Positions 33,181-40,077 of a stretch of 64,000 bases of DNA are shown here, piece by piece. Position 1 is the stretch's first letter. Each line of letters begins with the position of its first letter. The notes under the pieces were generated by a model, which was given only the letters and a program-made list of their open reading frames with translations, had not been told where the DNA came from and ran no database searches. The stretch lies in contig MKUP01000023.1 of the NCBI GenBank assembly GCA_001898625.1, positions 444,740 through 508,739 of the forward strand, written 5' to 3'. A program made the position numbers and the translations under genes. Origin of the DNA: Burkholderiales bacterium 67-32 (GTDB taxonomy: Bacteria > Pseudomonadota > Gammaproteobacteria > Burkholderiales > Burkholderiaceae_B).

Positions 33181-34084
33181 AGGGAGACGCCCACATCAGC
33201 CGCAGTTCGTCCAGCAGCTTGACGGCCGGCTGGGGAAGAATGCCCTTGGTGCGGCGGAACACCATCAGCCGGCGCTGCAGGACCACGCCGGGGATGGGCA
33301 GGGCGTCCACCAGCCCGGCGCCGCGCTCGGCCTCGAACATGGGATGCGGCATCCAGCTCAGGAAACCGGCGTGGGCCACCATGCTCTTGATGGCGATGAT
33401 GGAGCGCGTCTCCACCACGATGTCGGGCGGGGGCAGGCCGCGCGAGGTGAACAGGTGCATGAGTTCGTCGAACGGCGCCGTGCCGCGCGGCGGCAGCACC
33501 CATTTGTGGCCCTGCGTGTCTTCCAGCCGCAGCCGCGCGCGCTTGCGCAGCGGATGGGTGGACGCGGCGATGATCTGGCTGGTGTCGTGCCATTCGCAGT
33601 CGGGGATCACGCAGATGTCGGTCGTGTCCGGCATCGACACGCCGATGGCGAGATCGATGTCGTGGGTCAGCAGCGCGTCGGTCAGCAGGTCGCCCACGCC
33701 TTCGACCAGATGCACCTGCAGGTTCGGCCACTGGGCCAGCACGCGCCCGATGGCCATGGGCAGCACGAGGCTGACCGCGCTGGCCACCGCGCCGACGCGT
33801 ATGGTGCCGCGCGAGAGGCCGCGCAGCGCATCGATTTCCTCGGTGGCCTGCTCGGCCTCGCGCTGGAGCAGCGTGGCATGGGGCAGCAGGGCCTGGCCGA
33901 AGCCGGTCAGCATCATGCCGGTCGCGTAGCGCTCGAACAGCGGAGCGCCGATCTGGTCCTCCAGCCGGCGGATGGTGCGGCTCAGGGCGGGCTGGGTGAT
34001 GTTGAGCGTTTGCGCCGCTCGGCCCAGCGTGCCGTGCTGGACCACGGCCAGGAAGGCGTTGAGCTGGCGGATGTCGAAGGTCAT
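33170..34084 (-). CDS. LysR-family regulator of the benzoylformate decarboxylase operon
   Basis: A 304-residue LTTR with HTH at about residues 15-60 (GTLGRAAQTLNITQPALSRTIRRLE) and a standard effector domain. The start at 34084 (MTFDIRQL) is preferred over an in-frame start further upstream. It is divergent from the decarboxylase gene and is probably its activator. The perfect dyad at 34100-34115 is a candidate site. Confidence 0.88.
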   Translation of the reverse strand: MTFDIRQLNAFLAVVQHGTLGRAAQTLNITQPALSRTIRRLEDQIGAPLFERYATGMMLTGFGQALLPHATLLQREAEQATEEIDALRGLSRGTIRVGAVASAVSLVLPMAIGRVLAQWPNLQVHLVEGVGDLLTDALLTHDIDLAIGVSMPDTTDICVIPDCEWHDTSQIIAASTHPLRKRARLRLEDTQGHKWVLPPRGTAPFDELMHLFTSRGLPPPDIVVETRSIIAIKSMVAHAGFLSWMPHPMFEAERGAGLVDALPIPGVVLQRRLMVFRRTKGILPQPAVKLLDELRLMWASPSSR

Positions 34085-34099
34085 GCCAAAAGGTAATGA

Positions 34100-34115
34100 C
34101 TTTTTCCTGAAAAAG
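34100..34115. promoter_or_regulatory. Dyad operator candidate upstream of decarboxylase operon
   Basis: CTTTTTC (34100-34106), CT, GAAAAAG (34109-34115) is a perfect 7-bp inverted repeat just outside the LysR start codon and about 88 bp before the decarboxylase gene. Regulation by the LysR protein is inferred from position. Confidence 0.4.
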
Positions 34116-34202
34116 CAATGTTCAGGCAAGGGTGTGCTCGCCATACTCTCGGGATTCGCCGGGCTTCAGCCCGCACCCACCCCTCCGCGGAGACGACCCC
34201 TC

Positions 34203-35771
34203 ATGACCACCGTCCGCGAAGCCGTGCTCGACCTGCTGCGCGCCTTCGACATGACCACCATCTTCGGCAACCCGGGATCCACCGAGCTGCCGCTGTTCCT
34301 GGATTTCCCCAGCGACTTCGACTACGTGCTGGGGCTGCACGAAGGCGTGGTGGTCGCCATGGCCGACGGCTACGCGCAGGCCCGCCGCAACGCCTCGTTC
34401 ATCAACCTGCATTCGGCGGCCGGCGTGGGCAATGCCATGGGCACCATCTTCACCGCCTACAAGAACCGTACGCCGCTGGTCATCACCGCCGGCCAGCAGT
34501 CGCGCTCCATCCTGCCCTTCGATCCCTTCCTGCATTCGGCGCAGGCCACCGAATTGCCCAAGCCCTACGTGAAATGGAGCTGCGAGCCGGCGCGGGCCGA
34601 AGACGTCCCGCTGGCCATCGCGCGCGGCTACTACATCGCCATGCAGCCGCCCTGCGGCCCGGTGCTGATCTCGGTGCCGGCGGACGACTGGTCGCGTGAA
34701 TGCGAGCCGGTCGAGGCGCGCCGCGTCGGCAAGCTTCTGCGGCCCGATCCCGACGTCATGACCGAGATCGCCGGCGCGTTGGACGCGGCCCGTCGTCCGG
34801 CCTTCGTCATCGGTGCTTCTGTCGACCGCGACGGCGCCTGGGATGACGTGGTGCAACTGGCCGAGCGCCACAAGGCCGGGGTGTGGGTCGCACCCATGTC
34901 GGGCCGCTGCGGCTTCCCCGAGGACCACCGCCAGTTCATGGGTTTCCTGCCCGCCATCCGCGAGAAGATCGTCTCGATGCTGGGCGGTTACGACTGCATC
35001 TTCGTGATCGGCGCGCCGGCCTTCACCTATCACGTCGAGGGTTTCGGGCCGCACCTGCCCTCCGGCGCGAAGCTGGTCCAGCTCACCGACGATCCGCAGG
35101 TCGCGGCCTGGGCGCCGGTGGGCACCGCGGCGGTGGGCAGCATCAGCCTGGGCGTACGCGAACTGCTGGCACGGACGTCGCCGCCCGTTCGCGAACTGCC
35201 GGCGCCGCGGGCGCCGCTGCCGCGTGCCGAGCCGTCCTCGCCCATGTCGGTCGCCTACGTGCTGCAGACGCTGGCCGAGTTGCGCGATCCCGCCTCCATC
35301 GTGGTCGAGGAGTCGCCCAGCGCGCGGCCGGTCATGCACAAGTACCTGCCCATGCTGCAAAGCGAAACCTTCTACACCATGTGCAGCGGTGGCCTGGGCT
35401 ACAGCATGCCGGCCGCCGTGGGCGTCGCGCTGGCCAAGCCGCAGAGCAAGGTCATCGGCCTGATCGGCGACGGCTCCAGCATGTACTCCATCCAGGCGCT
35501 GTGGACCGCGGCCCAGCTCAAGCTGCCGATCACCTTCGTGATCCTGAACAACCGGCGCTATGCTGCCCTGACGGAGTTCGCCCCCACCTTCGGCTTCAAG
35601 CCCGGGGACCCGCTTGCCGGCACCGACCTGCCTGATCTCGACTTCGTGTCGCTGGCGCGCGGGCATGCCTGCCAGGGCATCCGGGTGTCGGACCCCGCCA
35701 AGCTGGCCGATGTGCTGCGCGAAGCGCTGGCATCGCCGGTGCCCATCCTGGTGGACGTGGAAATCGCCTGA
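34203..35771 (+). CDS. mdlC: Benzoylformate decarboxylase (thiamine diphosphate-dependent)
   Basis: A 522-residue ThDP enzyme very close to Pseudomonas putida benzoylformate decarboxylase (528 residues). The catalytic residues of that enzyme are kept: S26 in FGNPGSTELP, E47 in LHEGVV, H70 in INLHSAAG, and the second active-site His at 277 in APAFTYH. The ThDP/Mg site is GDGSSMYS...LNNRRY. It should convert benzoylformate or a similar 2-oxo acid to an aldehyde, which the next gene product can oxidise. Mandelate racemase and mandelate dehydrogenase genes are not adjacent. Confidence 0.88.
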   Translation: MTTVREAVLDLLRAFDMTTIFGNPGSTELPLFLDFPSDFDYVLGLHEGVVVAMADGYAQARRNASFINLHSAAGVGNAMGTIFTAYKNRTPLVITAGQQSRSILPFDPFLHSAQATELPKPYVKWSCEPARAEDVPLAIARGYYIAMQPPCGPVLISVPADDWSRECEPVEARRVGKLLRPDPDVMTEIAGALDAARRPAFVIGASVDRDGAWDDVVQLAERHKAGVWVAPMSGRCGFPEDHRQFMGFLPAIREKIVSMLGGYDCIFVIGAPAFTYHVEGFGPHLPSGAKLVQLTDDPQVAAWAPVGTAAVGSISLGVRELLARTSPPVRELPAPRAPLPRAEPSSPMSVAYVLQTLAELRDPASIVVEESPSARPVMHKYLPMLQSETFYTMCSGGLGYSMPAAVGVALAKPQSKVIGLIGDGSSMYSIQALWTAAQLKLPITFVILNNRRYAALTEFAPTFGFKPGDPLAGTDLPDLDFVSLARGHACQGIRVSDPAKLADVLREALASPVPILVDVEIA

Positions 35772-35814
35772 TTCCGCCGTTCCCATTCCCATTCTTCCAG
35801 AGCAGGAGACTGAC

Positions 35815-37266
35815 ATGAAAACCCTGACCATGCTGATCGACGGCCAATCCGCCGAGGCCTCCGGCAAGGCGACGTTCGAGCGCCGCAATCCGCTCGACGG
35901 CTCGGTCGCGACCCGGGCACCGGCCGCGACCCCCGAGGACATGACCAAGGCGGTCGACGCCGCCGCGCGCGCGTTCACGAGCTGGCGCGAAACCGGCCCG
36001 GGCGAGCGCCGGGCGCTGTTGCTCAAGGCTGCCCAGGCGCTCGAAGCCAAGGGGCCGGCCTTCATCGAGGCGATGGCCGCCGAGACCGGTGCATCGGCCA
36101 TGTGGGCCGGCTTCAACGTCCACCTGGCGGCGGGCATGCTGCAGGAGGCCGCCGCGCTGACCACCCAGATCAGCGGCGAGGTCATCCCCTCCGACGTGCC
36201 GGGCAGCCTGGCCATGGCCGTGCGCCAGGGCGCCGGCGTGGTGCTGGGCATCGCGCCGTGGAACGCGCCCGTTATCCTGGGCGTGCGGTCGCTGGCCGTA
36301 CCGCTGGCCTGCGGCAACACGGTCGTGTTCAAGGGTTCCGAACTGTGCCCGGCCACGCATGGCCTGATCGTCGAGGCGCTGAACGAGGCGGGCTTCCCCG
36401 CGGGCGTGGTCAACTTCGTCACCAACGCCCCGGCGGACGCCGGCGCGGTGGTCGAAGCCGCCGTTTCGCATCCCGCCGTGCGCCGGGTGAACTTCACCGG
36501 CTCGACCCGCGTGGGCAAGATCATCGCGCAGACCTGCGCCAAATACCTCAAGCCGGTCGTGCTGGAGCTGGGCGGCAAGGCGCCGCTGGTGATCCTGGAC
36601 GACGCCGACCTGGACGCCGCGGTCAATGCCGCCGCCTTCGGCGCCTTCGCCAATTCGGGCCAGATCTGCATGTCCACCGAGCGCATCGTCGTCGACCAGA
36701 AGGTCGCCGACGAATTCGTCGCGCGCTTCGGCGCCAAGGCCAAGTCGCTGCCGCTGCAGGATCCGCGCAAGGGACCCGCGGTCCTGGGATCGGTGATCGA
36801 CATGGCCACCGTCGAGCGCTGCAACGCCATGATCGACGACGCGCTGGCCAAGGGCGCGGTGCTGGTGTGCGGCGGCAAGGCCGAGAATACGCTCATGCCC
36901 GCCACCATCCTCGACCGCGTCACGCCCGACATGCGCATCTACGGCGAAGAATCCTTCGGGCCGGTCAAGGCGGTGGTGCGGGTCGATGGCGTCGAGGCCG
37001 CCATTAACAGCGCGAACGACACCGAGTACGGCCTGTCCTCGGCCGTGTTCGGGCGCGACGTGGCGCGCGCCATGCAGGTGGCGCGGCGCATCGAGTCGGG
37101 CATTTGCCACATCAACGGTCCCACCGTGCACGACGAAGCGCAGATGCCGTTCGGCGGCGTCAAGGCCAGCGGCATCGGCCGCTTCGGCGGCAACGCCGGC
37201 ATCCACGAGTTCACCGAGCTGCGCTGGATCACCGTGCAGACCACGCCTCGCCACTACCCGTTCTGA
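35815..37266 (+). CDS. Aromatic aldehyde dehydrogenase (benzaldehyde/vanillin/salicylaldehyde type)
   Basis: A 483-residue ALDH. The cofactor loop FTGSTRVGK, catalytic Glu in VVLELGGKAP and catalytic Cys in NSGQICMSTER are present, and the C-terminal half (MPFGGVKASGIGRFGG) fits the salicylaldehyde/vanillin dehydrogenase branch. ATG 35815 follows AGCAGGAGACTGAC. It lies 43 bp after the decarboxylase gene, so it probably oxidises the aldehyde product to the acid. Confidence 0.88.
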   Translation: MKTLTMLIDGQSAEASGKATFERRNPLDGSVATRAPAATPEDMTKAVDAAARAFTSWRETGPGERRALLLKAAQALEAKGPAFIEAMAAETGASAMWAGFNVHLAAGMLQEAAALTTQISGEVIPSDVPGSLAMAVRQGAGVVLGIAPWNAPVILGVRSLAVPLACGNTVVFKGSELCPATHGLIVEALNEAGFPAGVVNFVTNAPADAGAVVEAAVSHPAVRRVNFTGSTRVGKIIAQTCAKYLKPVVLELGGKAPLVILDDADLDAAVNAAAFGAFANSGQICMSTERIVVDQKVADEFVARFGAKAKSLPLQDPRKGPAVLGSVIDMATVERCNAMIDDALAKGAVLVCGGKAENTLMPATILDRVTPDMRIYGEESFGPVKAVVRVDGVEAAINSANDTEYGLSSAVFGRDVARAMQVARRIESGICHINGPTVHDEAQMPFGGVKASGIGRFGGNAGIHEFTELRWITVQTTPRHYPF

Positions 37267-37345
37267 CCGCTCCGCGCCGGCCGTCCGCTGCGGTCGGGCG
37301 AGGCGCGGGCATCCGTGTTCGTTCATGACAAAACAGGAGACAGAC

Positions 37346-38332
37346 ATGAACCGTCAAGCAGGCAAAGCGGCCTTCGCGGCCAGATGGAGCGCGCTCGCGC
37401 TGGGATGCGCGGTGGCCTTCGGGGCCATGGCGCAGTCCTATCCGACCAAGCCCGTGAAGGTCGTGGTCAACTTCCCGCCGGGTGGCGCCGCCGACCAGAT
37501 CGCGCGCGCCATCACCGGTCCCCTGCAAGAGGTGCTGGGCCAGCCGGTGGTGGTCGAGAACAAGGGCGGGGCGGGCGGCAACATCGGCGGCGAGGCGGTG
37601 GCCCGCTCGGCGCCGGACGGCTATACCCTGCTGATGAGCTCCGGCGGCATGGTGTCGGTCAATCCGTACATCTATCCCAAGATGTCCTTCGATCCCATCA
37701 AGGATCTCGCACCGGTGGCCGCGGCCGCCAAGGTCAAGGTGTTCCTGGTGGTCAAGCCGGGCAAGCTGCCCAGCGACGTCAAGTCATTCATCGGCTACCT
37801 GAAGGCCAATCCCGGCAAGCTGACCTACGGCACGCCGGGCAACGGCAGCTCGCCCCACCTGGCGGCGGAAATGTTCCAGAGCCAGGCCGGCGTGAGCGCC
37901 GTCCATGTCCCGTACCGTGGCGCGGCGCCCGCGCTGGTGGACCTGCTGGCGGGACAGATCGACTTCGCCTTCGACCCGGGCATCGCCATGCAGCACGTGC
38001 AATCGGGCAAGCTCAACATGCTGGCCGTGGGCAGCATGACGCGTTCGCCCATGTTTCCCAACGTGCCCACGCTGGACGAGGCCGGCCTGAAGGGCTTCGA
38101 TGCCGATACCGTGTTCGGGTTCTACGCGCCCGCCGGCACGCCCAAGGACATCGTCGCCAGGCTCAATACCGAGATCAACAAGATCGTGGGCACGCCCGCC
38201 TTCCGCGAACGCCTGGTGGCCCTGGGAGGCGACCCCGCGCCGATGACGCCCGAGCAGTTCCACGAGCGCGCCGAATACGACGCCAAGCGCTTCGGCGCCA
38301 TCATCCGGGACCGCAAGATCGTCGGTGATTGA
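37346..38332 (+). CDS. Bug-family periplasmic receptor, benzoylformate decarboxylase operon
   Basis: A 328-residue Bug protein. ATG 37346 follows ACAGGAGACAGAC; the signal peptide is cleaved near AMAQSYPTKP. Signatures are VKVVVNFPPGGAADQIARA and HVPYRGAAPALVDLLAGQ. It is the third gene after the decarboxylase and aldehyde dehydrogenase and probably captures an aryl 2-oxo or 2-hydroxy acid (inference). A strong hairpin follows. Confidence 0.9.
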   Translation: MNRQAGKAAFAARWSALALGCAVAFGAMAQSYPTKPVKVVVNFPPGGAADQIARAITGPLQEVLGQPVVVENKGGAGGNIGGEAVARSAPDGYTLLMSSGGMVSVNPYIYPKMSFDPIKDLAPVAAAAKVKVFLVVKPGKLPSDVKSFIGYLKANPGKLTYGTPGNGSSPHLAAEMFQSQAGVSAVHVPYRGAAPALVDLLAGQIDFAFDPGIAMQHVQSGKLNMLAVGSMTRSPMFPNVPTLDEAGLKGFDADTVFGFYAPAGTPKDIVARLNTEINKIVGTPAFRERLVALGGDPAPMTPEQFHERAEYDAKRFGAIIRDRKIVGD

Positions 38333-38341
38333 TCGCCGCTT

Positions 38342-38366
38342 CCGCGCCCGGCCTGGCCGGGCGCGG
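38342..38366 (+). terminator. Strong GC hairpin after the mdlC-ALDH-Bug operon
   Basis: CCGCGCCCGG (38342-38351), loop CCTGG, CCGGGCGCGG (38357-38366) forms a perfect 10-bp stem ten bases after the Bug stop codon. It lacks a T-tract. It separates the catabolic operon from the iron-regulated cassette. Confidence 0.55.
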
Positions 38367-38399
38367 TGGTGACTGGAACCTCGGCGGCGATGGATCTTC

Positions 38400-38431
38400 T
38401 TGATTATTAAATAAGAACAAGTATCATTATC
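38400..38431 (+). promoter_or_regulatory. Fur-box promoter of the fecI-like gene
   Basis: TTGATT (38400-38405), 16 bp, TATCAT (38422-38427) forms a sigma70-like promoter. The segment 38413-38431 ends ATCATTATC and matches the 19-bp Fur consensus at 13 of 19 positions, overlapping the -10 element. This is the expected layout for Fur-Fe repression of an iron-starvation sigma gene. The island is strikingly AT-rich. Confidence 0.75.
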
Positions 38432-38466
38432 ATTAAGATCCAGAAAAGCGGGGCGGGCAATTCTCC

Positions 38467-39006
38467 ATGGATGCCGTCAATACTTCACCGTCGCCTCAGT
38501 CCATGTCGACGTTGTACAGCGAGAACCAGCGATGGCTACAGGACTGGTTGCGGCGCAAGCTGGGCGATACGCACATGGCTGCCGATTTCGCCCAGGATAC
38601 CTTCCTGCGGATACTGGCGGGCGTCGCGAAAGGGCAGTTGCCGGTGCTGCATGAACCGCGCCACTACCTCGTTACCATCGCCAACCGCGTCATGGTCGAC
38701 CATTTCCGCCGCCAGGCGCTGGAGCGGGCGTGGCTGGACGCGCTGGCGCTCGCTCCCGAGCCCGTCCAGTTCTCGCCCGAGATGCAACTGGCCGCGATCG
38801 AAACGCTGTGCGAAATCGATGCGATGCTGCAGGGGTTGGGCGCGAAGCCGCGGCAAGCCTTCCTGATGTCGCAACTCGAGGGGCTGGGCTATGCCGAGAT
38901 CGCCCAGCGCCTGCAGGTCACGGTCAGTTCCGTCAAGAAATACATGGCTCGCGCGACGGAGCAATGCCTGCTTTTCCTGGTGCGGGCCGGAGAGTTCGCC
39001 GCGTGA
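38467..39006 (+). CDS. FecI-family ECF sigma factor
   Basis: A 179-residue iron-starvation ECF sigma. Region 2 is LYSENQRWLQDWLRRKLGDTHMAADFAQDTFLRI in outline (about residues 17-50), and region 4 contains GLGYAEIAQRLQVTVSSVKKYMARA (about 140-165). ATG 38467 lies 36 bp after the Fur-box promoter. Its stop overlaps the GTG start of the FecR-like gene. It should direct RNA polymerase to the receptor promoter at 39981 when the receptor signals ligand binding. Confidence 0.93.
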   Translation: MDAVNTSPSPQSMSTLYSENQRWLQDWLRRKLGDTHMAADFAQDTFLRILAGVAKGQLPVLHEPRHYLVTIANRVMVDHFRRQALERAWLDALALAPEPVQFSPEMQLAAIETLCEIDAMLQGLGAKPRQAFLMSQLEGLGYAEIAQRLQVTVSSVKKYMARATEQCLLFLVRAGEFAA

Positions 39007-39974
39007 CGGCCGCCGGCCCGGCGGGTGCCGTTTCCGCCCCTCGTCTTCTGGCGCTGCGCGAAGCTGCGCAATGGCACGCGCAGTTGTGCGCCGAACCGCA
39101 GGACGCCGCGCAGCGCGAGCGATGGGCCCGATGGCGCGATGGCAATGCCGATAACCAGTGGGCCTGGGACCAGCTCGAACGGCTGCAGCGCCGGTTGGGC
39201 AGCGTGCCGGGCAAGATGTCGGCGGCGGCGCTGGACCTGGCGGGATCACGGGCAGGCAGCCGCCGAGCCATGCTGCGGGGCCTGGGCGGGCTGGCCATGC
39301 TTGGCGGGGGGCTGCTGGTGGCTCGGCAGCCGGTGTTTTCCGGCGCCGACTATCAGGCGGCCAAGGGCGAGATTCGTCCCCTCGTGCTCGAGGACGGCAC
39401 ACGCCTGGTCCTCGACAGCGGGGCCGCCGTCGACGTCCGTTACGACGTCACCCAGCGCCTGGTCTGGCTGCGCGCCGGCAACGTGCTGGTCGAAACGGCC
39501 GCCGACCCGGCGCGGCGCCCGTTCCGGGTCGGGACCGTCCACGGCCTGGCAACCTCGGTCGGGACACGCTACACCGTCCGCCTGGAGGCGCGCGTCACCC
39601 GTGTCGCCGTGCTGGAACATGCGGTCCTGCTGCATCCCGCTCAGGCTTTTGCGCCGTCGCGCCTGATCCAGGCGGGGCAGGAGGCCGTCATGTCGGTGCG
39701 GGAGGTCGAAGCAGTGACACAGGCCGATCCCGCACGCGCGCTGTGGGCCAAGGGCGTGCTGGTCGTTTCCGACTGGCCGCTGGGTGACGTGGTGGCGGAG
39801 CTGGCCCGCTACCGGCCCGGCTGGCTGGGCTGCGATCCTGCCGTCGCCGGCTATCGGGTCTCGGGCTCGTTCCCCCTGAAAGACAGCGATGCCGCGCTGG
39901 CCGCCCTGCGGCGCACCTTTCCGGTGGAGGTCCAGCGCCGGACCCGCTACTGGACGCGGATCGTCCACCGCTAG
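39003..39974 (+). CDS. FecR-family anti-sigma/signal-transducing protein
   Basis: A 323-residue FecR-type protein with a cytoplasmic N-terminal domain (about residues 12-60; WARWRDGNADNQWAWDQLERLQ), one membrane segment (about 85-105) preceded by SRRAMLRG, which has a Tat-like twin arginine, and a periplasmic FecR domain (LEDGTRLVLDSGAAVDVRYD, then VGTRYTVR). The start is GTG 39003, overlapping the sigma stop as GTGA. It relays the receptor's STN signal to the sigma factor. Confidence 0.92.
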   Translation: MTAAGPAGAVSAPRLLALREAAQWHAQLCAEPQDAAQRERWARWRDGNADNQWAWDQLERLQRRLGSVPGKMSAAALDLAGSRAGSRRAMLRGLGGLAMLGGGLLVARQPVFSGADYQAAKGEIRPLVLEDGTRLVLDSGAAVDVRYDVTQRLVWLRAGNVLVETAADPARRPFRVGTVHGLATSVGTRYTVRLEARVTRVAVLEHAVLLHPAQAFAPSRLIQAGQEAVMSVREVEAVTQADPARALWAKGVLVVSDWPLGDVVAELARYRPGWLGCDPAVAGYRVSGSFPLKDSDAALAALRRTFPVEVQRRTRYWTRIVHR

Positions 39975-39980
39975 CGGACC

Positions 39981-40030
39981 GCAAAATTTTCTTCCGGGCG
40001 ATTGTCCTTTTGGGCGCGTTCGTTCGACTC
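39981..40030 (+). promoter_or_regulatory. FecI-type ECF promoter of the TonB-dependent receptor gene
   Basis: GCAAAAT (39981-39987) and, 15 bp on, TGTCCTT (40003-40009) form the two elements. CGATTGTCCTTTT (40000-40012) and the downstream CGTTCGACTC (40021-40030) match what I recall of the E. coli fecA promoter, which FecI recognises. Placement directly between fecR and the receptor gene supports the assignment. The match is from memory, not a search. Confidence 0.7.
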
Positions 40031-40077
40031 CCTATCAGGAGCACGGATTTCACGAACGTCTTGGCGAAAGGATGACC

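Noticed and set aside
34122..36938. A 938-codon minus-strand frame opposite mdlC and the aldehyde dehydrogenase
   Set aside because: The plus-strand genes have conserved catalytic residues throughout, while the antisense translation has no family features.
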